Origin: Roseibium sp.
Lineage (GTDB): Bacteria > Pseudomonadota > Alphaproteobacteria > Rhizobiales > Stappiaceae
Assembly (NCBI GenBank): GCA_017643215.1
Contig: JAEPNV010000007.1
Span: forward strand, 124,001-188,000
Direction of reading: 5' to 3'
Length of the DNA stretch: 64,000 nt
A model generated the notes under the pieces. It was not told the origin of the DNA, made no database searches, and was given only the letters and a program-made list of their open reading frames with translations. How positions within the stretch are numbered: position 1 is the stretch's first letter; each line of letters starts with the position of its first letter. The translations under genes were made by a program, and so were the position numbers. This document shows, one piece after another, positions 1-8,749 of this stretch.

Positions 1-718
1 AACCGCGCTCCCCCATCTTGTAGATCACGGTCTTGTCGCCTTGCCCGAGCGTGGCCGCATAACGCCGCCCGTCCTCGAAACTCGCGCCGGCGACGACCCC
101 GAATTCTTCATCATTGCCGACGATGACATCCGAGATTTCTACAGCCGCGCGATAGGTTTCCGCGGCTTCCGGTCCGCTTGACCAGGAATAAGGCCGGTAA
201 TCCAGGTCGATGACCACAAGCGCCCCGGCGCCGCGTGCACGCTTCACGGCCAGCATCGACGCGTTTCGGGACGGTGCCACGGCCAGGGCCGTGCCGGTCA
301 GGATCAGCGCGTCAAAGCCGTCAAACGGCACATTTTCGACATGATCCGCGCTGAGCTGCAGGTCCGACGCGTTGTTGCGGTAGAGCGTGTTTTGGGTGTT
401 TTCAATCCGTGTTTCAGTGACTGCCAGGGACGTCCTGGACTCGTCCTTCAAAACCGCAACATGCCTGGTATCGATCCCGTAGTGCTTGAGCTGAGAAGTC
501 ACGAACCGGCCGACGGCATCGTCCGAAACACAGGTCAAAAGGCTCGTGGCGATCCCGTGTGTTGCCAGACCAGCCGCAATGTTTCCCGCCGATCCGCCAA
601 GCGCTGTAACAAACCGGGCCGCCGTCTCAACCTGGCTGCCGGCCGGGTCGGCGTAAAGATCCATCCCGGCACGGCCGAGGACGAGGAATTTCGAATTTGA
701 GTTCAGTGCGTTGAGCAT
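1..718 (-). CDS. iolC: PfkB-family sugar kinase, IolC-like (3' end cut by window)
   Basis: Reverse-strand translation starts at the ATG at 718 (MLNALNSNSKFLVLGRAG) and runs off the left edge after about 239 codons. It shows the PfkB/ribokinase N-terminal pattern: a Rossmann start, a MDLYADPAG segment, then GGSAGNIAAGLA, the family's substrate-side glycine motif. A GAGGT ribosome site sits 6 bases before the start. The family phosphorylates sugars. With an IolE-like and two Gfo/Idh genes divergently next to it, 5-dehydro-2-deoxygluconokinase (IolC) of myo-inositol breakdown is the best reading. The C-terminal ATP-binding and catalytic Asp region is outside the window, so substrate assignment rests on context. 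Other PfkB sugar kinases remain possible. Confidence 0.8.
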   Translation of the reverse strand, partial: MLNALNSNSKFLVLGRAGMDLYADPAGSQVETAARFVTALGGSAGNIAAGLATHGIATSLLTCVSDDAVGRFVTSQLKHYGIDTRHVAVLKDESRTSLAVTETRIENTQNTLYRNNASDLQLSADHVENVPFDGFDALILTGTALAVAPSRNASMLAVKRARGAGALVVIDLDYRPYSWSSGPEAAETYRAAVEISDVIVGNDEEFGVVAGASFEDGRRYAATLGQGDKTVIYKMGERG

Positions 719-982
719 CCGGTGACCTCGGCTTGGGCGTACGTGTGTCGAGTCCGATTAGGCCTGCCAGCCCGACTGTCCTGGTCCCGGCCCAGCGCGC
801 GGGAATGCCGGCAACCACAGCATGAACCGGCGCCCATTCCGGCACCGTGACAACGATCCGCAAAGGCACGTGGCAGGCAAATATCCGGCGGCAAGGTGAT
901 CGTCTGATTTTGCTCGCCAGTGCCCTTTTTCGGCGTCTCCCCCGAACTCTTGACCGGAAAAGCTAATCAGTGCTTAGGTGCT

Positions 983-998
983 TTGCAAGCGGTTGCAA
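983..998. promoter_or_regulatory. LacI-family-type operator in the divergent iol promoter region
   Basis: TTGCAAGCGGTTGCAA has two TTGCAA half sites around a CG-rich centre, the shape of many LacI/GalR-family operators. It lies 18 bases before the start at 1016, in the 297-base divergent gap (719-1015) between the kinase and the Gfo/Idh operon. It may therefore repress either or both. The regulator gene is not in the window. I see nothing else definite in this gap. Confidence 0.5.
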
Positions 999-1015
999 AA
1001 ATCAGTTAGGACCGT

Positions 1016-2137
1016 ATGGACAAGCGCAACATCGGGATAGGTATCGTCGGCGGCGGCTACATGGGAAAGGCCCATGCCGTGGCGATGCACAGCGTCGGCC
1101 CGGTCTTCAACACGGCGCTGCGGCCGGTGCTCGAAATGGTCTGCACAACGACGCCGGACGGTGCGGCGAAAAAAGCCCAGGAACTGGGTTTTTCCAGCTC
1201 GACGGCGAACTGGCGCGAGCTTGTCGCCAATCCGGCCGTTGAGGCGATCGTAGTCGCGTCCCCACAAAACACCCACTTGGACATCGCCAAGGCCGCGTTT
1301 GAGCTCAAAAAACCGGTCTTCTGCGAAAAGCCCCTGGGCCGGAACCTTTCCGATAGCCGGGAGATGGTTGCGGCCGCCAAGGCCGCTGGTGCGGTCAATA
1401 TGGTGGGCTTCAACTACATCCGGACACCGGCCTCCCAACTGGCCCGTGAAATCATCCAATCCGGTGAAATCGGCGATGTCACCTATCTTCGCGGCGAACA
1501 CACAGAGGACTTTTTCGCCGATCCGCAAATCCCGGGAACTTGGCGTGCTGAGGGCCGGTCCAACGGCACCATGGGAGATCTTGCCCCGCACATCATCAAC
1601 GGCTCACAGGCCCTCGCCGGGCCGATCGAAAAACTGGTCGCCGACATTGAAACCGTGGTCGAGGAACGGCCATCGGAAACCGGCATGGCTCCGGTCACCA
1701 ACGACGATCACGCACAGATCATGTGCCGCTTCACCTCTGGAGCGTTGGGAGCTTTGTATGTCAGCCGCACGGCCTTTGGCCGCAAGATGGGCTACGCTTA
1801 CGACATCTATGGAACGAAAGGCGCCATCCGATTTGATCAGGAGGATCAAAATGCGCTCTGGCTCTATGAAGGCGGCCAGAACCCCGCCCGGGATGGCTTC
1901 AAAAAGATCCTGACTGGTCCCGCGCATCCCGACTACGTTCATTTTTGTCTCGGCCCCGGACACGGCACCGGCTATCAGGATCAAATCATCATTGAAGCGC
2001 GCGATTTCCTGACCGCCATTGAAACCGGGAAAAATATATGGCCGACCTTTGAGGACGGGCTTTATGTCAACCTCATTGTCGAAGCCGCATGGCAATCGAA
2101 CGAGACCAAAAGCTGGATCAATTGTGACGAGATCTGA
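1016..2137 (+). CDS. Gfo/Idh/MocA-family oxidoreductase (inositol dehydrogenase-like)
   Basis: The protein has 373 aa, typical of the family. Residues 6-20 carry the NAD-binding GIVGGGYMGKAHA motif, and FCEKPLGRN near 105 is the family's EKP signature with the catalytic/nicotinamide lysine. The C-terminal half is the usual alpha/beta substrate domain. Such enzymes oxidise cyclitols or sugars with NAD(P). It is the first gene of a three-gene operon with an IolE-like protein and a second Gfo/Idh, divergent from an IolC-like kinase. A myo- or scyllo-inositol dehydrogenase role is therefore likely but inferred. A LacI-type operator lies just upstream. Confidence 0.85.
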   Translation: MDKRNIGIGIVGGGYMGKAHAVAMHSVGPVFNTALRPVLEMVCTTTPDGAAKKAQELGFSSSTANWRELVANPAVEAIVVASPQNTHLDIAKAAFELKKPVFCEKPLGRNLSDSREMVAAAKAAGAVNMVGFNYIRTPASQLAREIIQSGEIGDVTYLRGEHTEDFFADPQIPGTWRAEGRSNGTMGDLAPHIINGSQALAGPIEKLVADIETVVEERPSETGMAPVTNDDHAQIMCRFTSGALGALYVSRTAFGRKMGYAYDIYGTKGAIRFDQEDQNALWLYEGGQNPARDGFKKILTGPAHPDYVHFCLGPGHGTGYQDQIIIEARDFLTAIETGKNIWPTFEDGLYVNLIVEAAWQSNETKSWINCDEI

Positions 2138-2167
2138 ACCGGGCTCGTCAGTGTTTGGAACCCTCAT

Positions 2168-3070
2168 ATGACCATCAAGATCGGCAACGCACCCTGTTCC
2201 TGGGGTGTCGAATTTGCGAACGATCCGCGCAATCCCACCTGGCAAACGGTGCTGGACGAGTGCCGGGAAGCCGGCTATCGCGGCATCGAGCTAGGGCCTG
2301 TGGGCTTCATGCCGGAAGATCCCGGCACGCTGGGGGATGCCCTTTCGCAGCGCGGACTGGAATTGATCGGCGGCGTCGTGTTTCAGCCGTTTCACGACCC
2401 GGCGAAATGGGAGGATGTGAGGAACGCGGCGGATCGAACCTGCCGGGCCCTGCAGGCCCATGGCGCCCGGCATTTTGTCATGATCGACTCCATTTCTGAT
2501 AGCCGCGCGGCCACTGCCGGACGGCCCGCGGAAGGCGAACAGATGACGCCTGCCGAGTGGTCAGGGTTTCGGGCGCGGATCGAGGAGACGGCAAAAAAGG
2601 CCGCCGGAGACCACGGGCTGGTGCCATCCATCCATCCGCACGCGGGCGGGTTCATGGATTTTGAGGACGAGGTGGAGCGGCTCTTGGATGAGGTCGACGC
2701 GTCGCATCTGAAGATCTGTCTGGACACCGGCCACAGTCTATATGCGGGATTTGATCCCGTGGCATTTATGGACCGGCATATGGACCGGATTTCCTACATG
2801 CATTTCAAGGATATCGATCCAGATATCCGGGCCGATACGATCGCGCGCCGGGCCGATTTTTATGATGCGTGCGGAGACGGGATTTTCTGCAACCTGGGCA
2901 AGGGCGCGGTCGATTTTCCGGCGGTCAAACAACGCCTGGATCGCGCCGGTTACAACGGATGGTGCACCGTGGAACAGGACTGCGATCCGAACAAGGCGGA
3001 CTCACCGCTCAACGATGCCAAGGAAAACAGAAACTACCTGGCGTCCATCGGCTTCGAGCACGCGGCATGA
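2168..3070 (+). CDS. iolE: IolE-like TIM-barrel protein (inosose dehydratase or related isomerase)
   Basis: The protein has 300 aa, matching IolE length. It opens MTIKIGNAPCSWGVEF, which closely resembles the start of 2-keto-myo-inositol dehydratases (xylose-isomerase-like TIM barrel). Metal-site-like segments follow: SIHPHAGGF, LDTGHSLYAG and MHFKDID, then CTVEQDCD near the C-terminus. These supply the acidic and His ligands expected for a divalent metal. It starts 30 bases after the preceding gene and overlaps the next one by ATGA. The family dehydrates scyllo-inosose. Another sugar epimerase/isomerase activity within the same fold cannot be excluded. Confidence 0.75.
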   Translation: MTIKIGNAPCSWGVEFANDPRNPTWQTVLDECREAGYRGIELGPVGFMPEDPGTLGDALSQRGLELIGGVVFQPFHDPAKWEDVRNAADRTCRALQAHGARHFVMIDSISDSRAATAGRPAEGEQMTPAEWSGFRARIEETAKKAAGDHGLVPSIHPHAGGFMDFEDEVERLLDEVDASHLKICLDTGHSLYAGFDPVAFMDRHMDRISYMHFKDIDPDIRADTIARRADFYDACGDGIFCNLGKGAVDFPAVKQRLDRAGYNGWCTVEQDCDPNKADSPLNDAKENRNYLASIGFEHAA

Positions 3071-4212
3071 CCAGGTTATCGTGGGGCATGATCGGCGGAG
3101 GAAGCGGATCCCAAATCGGCCCGGCCCACCGCATTGCCGCTGGTCTGGATGGGCACTTTCAGCTGACGGCGGCGGCACTGGATATCGATCCGGAACGCGG
3201 CAAACGCTTTGCGATCGACCTTGGTGTTCCAAATGAACGTGCCTACGGCGATTGGCGCGAGATGCTGGAAAGCGAACGGACGCGGTCTGACCGGCTCGAC
3301 CTTGTGACGATCGCAACGCCCAACGACACCCATTACACGATTGCCCGCGCGTTCCTCGAGGCGGGATTTCATGTCCTGTGCGAAAAGCCGATGACCATGA
3401 CCGCCGAAGAGGCGGAGCATATCGTGCAGATCCAGGCCGAAACCGGAAAAATCTGCGCGGTGAACTACGGCTACAGCGGTTATGCGCTGATGCGCCAGGC
3501 CCGCGCGATGGTCGCCGATGGAGAGCTTGGCCACATCCGGCTGATCAAAGCGGAGTTCGCCCATGGCTTTCACGCAGACGCGGCCGACGCCGACAATCCG
3601 CGTGTGCGATGGCGCTATGATCCGGCACAGGCCGGCACATCCGCCGTCTTTGCCGATGCGGGCATTCATGCATTTCATCTGGCCTGCTTCGTTGCCGGCC
3701 AAACGCCGGTCGGGATATCGGCCGACTTTGCGTCGCTCTTGGGCGGCAGGCAGTTGGAAGATGATGCCATGATCAACATCCGCCTGAATGGCGGAGCGCT
3801 GTGCCGGCTGTGGACCAGCGCCGTGGCGATCGGTCGCATGCACGGTTTGACGCTGCAAGTGTTCGGCGAAAAGGGCGGGCTGTCCTGGCAGCAACAGCAC
3901 CCGGACCAGCTTTATTGGACGCCGCTCAACGGCAGAACCCAGATTATCGAGCGCGGCGATGCCGGCCTTTCCGCATCGGCAGTGCGTGCATCACGGATCG
4001 CGATCGGGCACGCGGAAGGTCTCCCCGTGGCATTCGCCAATGTTTATCAGGATCTTGCAGAGATCTTGACAGCGGAACGCAACGGCCTTGAGCCGAACCC
4101 GCTTGCACTCGATTACCCGAACGCGATGGATGGGCTTTGGTCCATGAGGGCGATCGAGGCCGCGGCGCGGTCGGCCAGGTCCGGCGGGCAATGGATCGAC
4201 ATCCAAAGCTGA
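3067..4212 (+). CDS. Gfo/Idh/MocA-family oxidoreductase
   Basis: The protein has 381 aa from the ATG at 3067, which overlaps the preceding stop by four bases (ATGA). A longer open frame upstream is only read-through of the preceding gene in another frame. The N-terminus LSWGMIGGGSGSQIGPAHR is the Rossmann motif of the MocA subgroup with an extended glycine loop. HVLCEKPMTMT is the EKP signature. It is probably a second cyclitol or sugar dehydrogenase in the inositol-type operon. The exact substrate cannot be read from sequence. Confidence 0.8.
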   Translation: MTRLSWGMIGGGSGSQIGPAHRIAAGLDGHFQLTAAALDIDPERGKRFAIDLGVPNERAYGDWREMLESERTRSDRLDLVTIATPNDTHYTIARAFLEAGFHVLCEKPMTMTAEEAEHIVQIQAETGKICAVNYGYSGYALMRQARAMVADGELGHIRLIKAEFAHGFHADAADADNPRVRWRYDPAQAGTSAVFADAGIHAFHLACFVAGQTPVGISADFASLLGGRQLEDDAMINIRLNGGALCRLWTSAVAIGRMHGLTLQVFGEKGGLSWQQQHPDQLYWTPLNGRTQIIERGDAGLSASAVRASRIAIGHAEGLPVAFANVYQDLAEILTAERNGLEPNPLALDYPNAMDGLWSMRAIEAAARSARSGGQWIDIQS

Positions 4213-4508
4213 CAGCGCGTATGTGGCGCCAGGTTATTTGGTTAACCCTTATGCGGAACCTGAAAGGCGGCAAGCGTTCTGTCGTGGCGTGAAAACGCCC
4301 TAACTTACTGGATTTAAAGCCGTCCCGTGCTGCCGAACGCCCAAGAAACCGGCACCTTCGGTTAATCGATTCCCTGATTGATTGGCCAATGCCGGTTGAG
4401 GCAGGAGACCTTGCAATCGAAGATCAGCGTCCGCAATACTCCTGTCTTGCAGGTCACGACATATTTGATAGCGATCGTTTGGCTGTGACATGGAGCAGGT
4501 GAAACCGG
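4213..4508. other. Gap before the V-ATPase operon
   Basis: About 300 bases without a coding candidate. It must hold the end of the iol-type operon and the promoter of the ATPase operon. I see no clear terminator hairpin with a T-run and no convincing promoter boxes. A purine-rich GGAGCAGG lies about 10 bases before the ATG at 4509. Confidence 0.4.
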
Positions 4509-5882
4509 ATGCTCGTTTCCCATACGCGGATTGTCGACATTGTCGGCGATATCATTCGGATCAAGGTTTCGGCTGACAGAAACGCCGGCGAAGGCCGACC
4601 GTGTTTGGGCGATCTTGCGGTGATCGATACGGGCGGCGGCGCAAGTTCCCTGGCCCAGGTCATCAGCATCGATCGGGAAATCGTGTCCTTGCAGGTCAAT
4701 TCCGGCACAAAGGGCCTTGCGAACAATGCGTCTGTCCGCTTCCTCGGGGAACCGGCGACGGTTGTCTACTCTTCAAATGTCCTCGGCCGGGTGTTTAACG
4801 GCGCGGGTCGCTCAATCGATCAGGGACCGGACCTGTCCAGCGATCCGACGATTCCGATCGGCGGACCATCGGCAAATCCGATGAAACGCGTCCTGGCGTC
4901 GCGCATGATCCGCACTGATGTGCCGATGATCGACATCTTCAATTGCCTGGTCGAAAGCCAGAAAATCCCGATCTTTTCCGTGTCCGGCGAGCCTTACAAT
5001 CCGTTCTTGGCCCGCATTGGCATCCAGGCGGACGCCGATATCGTCGTCTTCGGCGGTCTTGGACTGATTTTTGATGACTATGCTTTCTTCCGGAAGCAGT
5101 TCGAGGATGCCGGCGTGTTTCCGCGAACCGTCATGTTCATCAATCAGGCCTCCGATCCGGTGGTTGAACGTCTGCAAGTGCCGGATATGGCGCTGGCTGT
5201 CGCCGAACGATTTGCAGTCGAGGAAGGCAAGCGGGTTCTGGTTCTGCTTACTGATATGACCGCCTTCGCCGACGCCATGAAAGAAGTCTCCATCGCCATG
5301 GAGCGTGTGCCGGCAAACCGGGGCTATCCGGGAGATCTCTATTCCCAACTGGCACGACGGTACGAAAAAGCCTGCGATTTCAAAGGGTCCGGCTCGGTCA
5401 CGATACTGTCGGTGACTACAATGCCCGGAAACGACGTGACCCATCCGGTGCCGGACAACACGGGCTATATCACCGAAGGCCAGTTCTATCTGCACAGCGG
5501 CGTTCTGGACCCGTTCGGTTCGCTCTCAAGGCTCAAGCAGCACGTGATCGGCAAGGTGACCCGCGAGGATCACAACCAGATCATGAACACCATGATCCGC
5601 TTTTATTCCGGCGCCAGGGACGCGGAGCAAAAGCAATCGATGGCCTTCGAGCTCTCCGACTACGACCGGCAGCTTTTGAAGTTCGGCGGACTGTTCCGGG
5701 AACGGTTTATGGATATCGAGGTGTCGCAACCGCTGGAAAAGGCACTCGACCTATGTTGGCAAACGCTCGCAGAGTGTTTCGAGCCCGAACAGCTCCTGAT
5801 GAAGCAACATCTGATCGACACCTATTTCCCGAAGCCAGCGGCGCGATCCGATACGTCACAATCGGATGACAAGGCCGCGTAA
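4509..5882 (+). CDS. atpB: V/A-type ATP synthase subunit B
   Basis: The protein has 457 aa, normal for the non-catalytic nucleotide-binding B subunit of V/A-ATPases (soluble V1 head, A3B3 ring). A beta-barrel N-terminus (HTRIVDIVGDIIRIKV) is followed by GRVFNGAGRSIDQGP, the conserved FSVSGEPYNPFLARIGIQ stretch in place of a canonical P-loop, and VLLTDMTAFADAMKEVS, a signature of B subunits. It opens a seven-gene operon and its stop overlaps the next start by one base. Having B first and A last is unusual for this class of operon. The assignment is secure; proton or sodium coupling cannot be told from this subunit. Confidence 0.96.
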   Translation: MLVSHTRIVDIVGDIIRIKVSADRNAGEGRPCLGDLAVIDTGGGASSLAQVISIDREIVSLQVNSGTKGLANNASVRFLGEPATVVYSSNVLGRVFNGAGRSIDQGPDLSSDPTIPIGGPSANPMKRVLASRMIRTDVPMIDIFNCLVESQKIPIFSVSGEPYNPFLARIGIQADADIVVFGGLGLIFDDYAFFRKQFEDAGVFPRTVMFINQASDPVVERLQVPDMALAVAERFAVEEGKRVLVLLTDMTAFADAMKEVSIAMERVPANRGYPGDLYSQLARRYEKACDFKGSGSVTILSVTTMPGNDVTHPVPDNTGYITEGQFYLHSGVLDPFGSLSRLKQHVIGKVTREDHNQIMNTMIRFYSGARDAEQKQSMAFELSDYDRQLLKFGGLFRERFMDIEVSQPLEKALDLCWQTLAECFEPEQLLMKQHLIDTYFPKPAARSDTSQSDDKAA

Positions 5883-6505
5883 TGAGCAAGCTCGCGCTGA
5901 ACAAATCCTCCCTTGCGCGGGAAAGCGCCCACCTTGCCGAATATAAGCGGTTTCTGCCCTCCCTTGAACTCAAACGCCTGCAAATCATGGCGGAACGGGC
6001 AAATGCAAAGCAGGCCGTCAGACGGCTGGACCGGGAGTATCAACAGCGGTTTTCCGAAATCGCCCACTCGCTGCCGATGATGGCGAGCGGGCAGATCCCT
6101 CTCGACGGCCTGGTCACAATCAAAAGCATCCAGCGCGGCGAACAAAACCTCTCCGGAACGCGGCTGCCGACCTTTCTTGACATCGACGTGGACGTCAAAC
6201 CCTATTCTTTGCTCGCGCGGCCCCACTGGGTCGATCCGTTTGTATCTGGAATGCGGGAGCTGTTGCGCCTTCGTGCCCAGCAGGACATTGCCAAAGAGCG
6301 TTTCGATATCCTGGTTGACGCGGAAGCCGTCATCTCGCGGCGGGTCAATCTGTTTGAAAAGGTTCTGATTCCGCGCGCCCGGCGCAACATCAAGAAAATC
6401 AGGATGGCTCTGGCGGACGCGGAGCGCGATGCGGTTGTGCGCGCCAAGATTTCCAAGCGGAAAACCGCGGCACGCAGCGCGGCCGACAGGATGGCCGAGT
6501 TATGA
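5882..6505 (+). CDS. atpD: V/A-type ATP synthase subunit D (central rotor shaft)
   Basis: The protein has 207 aa, the expected length. The N-terminal helix is rich in Lys/Leu (LALNKSSLARESAHLAEYKR) and a C-terminal coiled-coil helix contains the conserved VNLFEKVLIPRARRNIKKI segment of V-type subunit D. It forms the central stalk that turns inside A3B3. It overlaps subunit B by one base and subunit I by ATGA, so translation is probably coupled. No separate F subunit gene is present in this operon. Confidence 0.93.
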   Translation: MSKLALNKSSLARESAHLAEYKRFLPSLELKRLQIMAERANAKQAVRRLDREYQQRFSEIAHSLPMMASGQIPLDGLVTIKSIQRGEQNLSGTRLPTFLDIDVDVKPYSLLARPHWVDPFVSGMRELLRLRAQQDIAKERFDILVDAEAVISRRVNLFEKVLIPRARRNIKKIRMALADAERDAVVRAKISKRKTAARSAADRMAEL

Positions 6506-8295
6506 GCATCGTGCCTCTGGTCAAGGTCAGCCTCGTCGGCGTGCTGCAGGACAAGGAAAAGGTCCTTGAAGCGGCCCAGGCCTTCGGCGCGCTTCATCTG
6601 ATCCCGTTGAGTTCGGCCCAAAAGGAATTGGAAGCGGTTCCCTCCGGACAGGGCCGTGATGCGACGGAAGCTCTGCGCTGGCTGATCGACACGCCCGCAC
6701 CGCGCCGGCAGGTCACGGAGATCGAGTCATTTGACCTCAACACGATCGTCAGGCAGGCGATTGAAAACCGGCATGCCATCAAGGAGTGCGAAGACCGCCT
6801 GGCAAAGCTCAAGCAGCGCATTCAGGATGTCGAGCCCTGGGGTGAGTTTCAGTTTTCCGACCTTTCGGACATCGGGGACTACCGGCTGTGGTTTTACGTG
6901 GTGCCAACAGGTAAATTGAAGGCGATCGATCCGGCTGAAAAAATCATCAAGATCGTCCACCGCGACCGGTACCGGGCCCATGTCGTTCTGCTTTCTCCGG
7001 ATGAACCGCCGGCTGATGCGATGCCGGTCCCGCGTGTGCGGATGGGGGCGGTGTCACTGTCCACCTTGAAGCGGCAATTCGATGCGGTGGCGATCGAATT
7101 GGAGGATCTCCAGCTTCAACGCCAGGTCCTCACCAAATGGCGGTTCTTGCTGGCCCAGAACCTAGCGGCCGCAAGGGATCAGGCCGCCCGGCGCCGCGCC
7201 GCGCTTGAAACGGGCGACGCCGATCCGGTGTTTGTCCTCCAGGCGTGGGCCCGCCAGGACCAGATGGCCGAAATAAAAACGCTGGCTACCCAAATGGGTG
7301 TCGCGGCGATGTTCGATGAGGTCAGCGGCACCGACAATCCGCCGACGTTGCTTGAGAACAAATCCGGCGTCGCGGCCGGTGAGAACCTCGTCGAGTTTTA
7401 CCAAATGCCCGGCTACCGGGACTGGGATCCGTCGGCCATTGTCTATGTTTCCTTCATCGCCTTCTTCGGCATGATCATGACCGATGCAGGCTACGGCCTG
7501 TTTCTTCTGGCATTGATTTACCTGCTCCGGGGCCGGTTCACGGGCTCTGCACTCGGCAACCGCCTTTACAAGATGTCCGTCTGGCTGATGGTCTCGACAA
7601 CGGCCTTCGGGATCGCAACGGGCAGTTATTTCGGCATTGCCCCGCCCGCCGACAGCCTTTTGGCGAGGTTAAGGTTCCTGGACCTTAAAGACGTCGATGT
7701 GATGATGAAGATCACGCTGACCATGGGCGTGGCGCACATCGTGCTTGCCAATGTCATGCGGGCCGTTCACGAACAAAGCGTCAGTGGGCGGATGCAACCG
7801 ATCGGCTGGTGCCTGGTCGCGCTTGGTGGCCTCGGCGTGTTTCTCGGGCAGGAAACCGAAATGGCGACGACCGCGGCGGGCGCAGTTGTTGTCGGTCTGT
7901 TTCTGGTCGGTTTTTTTGGCAGCGACCGAAAGGTCGTATCGCTTTCATCCGGCGGGCTGCGAATTTTCGACGGGCTCACGTCCCTGGCGCGGATCGTCAA
8001 TATCTTTTCCGACGTTTTGAGCTACATGCGCTTGTTCGCCCTGGGTCTGGCAGCCTCCTCGCTCGCGGAGACGGTGAACACACTCTCGGCGCAGCTCAAC
8101 CAATCCCTACCGGGCGTCGGACTGTTGATCGCGCTCGCGGTCCTTGCGATCGGCCACGGGATCAACATCGCGCTCGGACTGATTGCCGGCTGTGTCCACG
8201 GCTTACGCCTGAACGTCATTGAGTTTTTCAACTGGGGCCTGAAGGAAGAAGGCACGCCCTTCAGACCCTTCACGAAAGAGGAGACACGCCCATGA
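6502..8295 (+). CDS. atpI: V/A-type ATP synthase subunit I (membrane a-subunit homologue)
   Basis: The protein has 597 aa with the two-part architecture of subunit I/a. Residues 1-310 are a soluble, helix-rich peripheral-stalk arm, and the C-terminal half is a membrane domain with about seven hydrophobic segments (starting IVYVSFIAFFGMIMTDAGYG). The ion-channel helix carries SYMRLFALGLAASSLAE, whose Arg510 is the essential arginine facing the proteolipid glutamate. It overlaps both neighbours by ATGA. It is at the short end of the family range, as in other reduced bacterial V-ATPases. Confidence 0.94.
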   Translation: MSIVPLVKVSLVGVLQDKEKVLEAAQAFGALHLIPLSSAQKELEAVPSGQGRDATEALRWLIDTPAPRRQVTEIESFDLNTIVRQAIENRHAIKECEDRLAKLKQRIQDVEPWGEFQFSDLSDIGDYRLWFYVVPTGKLKAIDPAEKIIKIVHRDRYRAHVVLLSPDEPPADAMPVPRVRMGAVSLSTLKRQFDAVAIELEDLQLQRQVLTKWRFLLAQNLAAARDQAARRRAALETGDADPVFVLQAWARQDQMAEIKTLATQMGVAAMFDEVSGTDNPPTLLENKSGVAAGENLVEFYQMPGYRDWDPSAIVYVSFIAFFGMIMTDAGYGLFLLALIYLLRGRFTGSALGNRLYKMSVWLMVSTTAFGIATGSYFGIAPPADSLLARLRFLDLKDVDVMMKITLTMGVAHIVLANVMRAVHEQSVSGRMQPIGWCLVALGGLGVFLGQETEMATTAAGAVVVGLFLVGFFGSDRKVVSLSSGGLRIFDGLTSLARIVNIFSDVLSYMRLFALGLAASSLAETVNTLSAQLNQSLPGVGLLIALAVLAIGHGINIALGLIAGCVHGLRLNVIEFFNWGLKEEGTPFRPFTKEETRP

Positions 8296-8741
8296 ACGAA
8301 TTCGTGGTGGCGCTTGGGTGGTTTGGCCTTTTCGCACCGGTCGCCCTTGGGGCAATCGGGAGTGCCTGGGGTTGCGCCCTTGCCGGCAGCGCCGCGATCG
8401 GCGCGATGCTGGACAGCGACGGCGGTTATGGACGGTTTATCGGCGTGTCCCTTATGCCATCGTCTCAGGTGATTTACGGCATCGTGATCATGTTTTCGCT
8501 TCAACAGACAACGGTTGACGCCGCCAATGGCGCAGCGCTTTTCGGGATCGGGACGCTCGCCGGTTTGACTATGCTGTTCACCGGAATCCGCCAAGGCGAG
8601 GTTCTTGCATCGGCCATTCACGCGTCCAAGGCCAAACCGGAGATCTTCGGAATATCGCTCGCGCCAGCGGCGGTCCTGGAAGGCTTTTCCGTCTTCGCCC
8701 TTGTGTTTGCGCTGGTTCTGGCCGGCTCGATCCCGGCATAG
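8292..8741 (+). CDS. atpK: V/A-type ATP synthase subunit K (two-hairpin proteolipid)
   Basis: The protein has 149 aa with four membrane segments, a duplicated c-type hairpin. The second hairpin has the ion-binding Glu130 in APAAVLEGFSVFAL. The first hairpin lacks that carboxylate and instead carries MPSSQVIYG (Ser58, Gln59), and the second also carries Gln101 in FTGIRQGEV. Gln59, Gln101 and Glu130 fall where the sodium ligands Gln65, Gln110 and Glu139 lie in Enterococcus hirae NtpK, with the 29-residue Gln-Glu spacing kept. Sodium coupling is therefore possible but unproven. It overlaps subunit I by ATGA. Confidence 0.94.
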   Translation: MNEFVVALGWFGLFAPVALGAIGSAWGCALAGSAAIGAMLDSDGGYGRFIGVSLMPSSQVIYGIVIMFSLQQTTVDAANGAALFGIGTLAGLTMLFTGIRQGEVLASAIHASKAKPEIFGISLAPAAVLEGFSVFALVFALVLAGSIPA

Positions 8742-8749
8742 GAGGTTCC

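Noticed and set aside
974-1591. Long minus-strand open frame opposite the first Gfo/Idh gene
   Set aside because: It lies wholly inside a well-supported plus-strand gene, has no ribosome site and no recognisable motifs. High GC makes such antisense frames common.
2869-3066. N-terminal extension of the second Gfo/Idh gene
   Set aside because: The extra 66 codons only re-read the IolE-like gene in another frame. The Rossmann motif begins right after the ATG at 3067.
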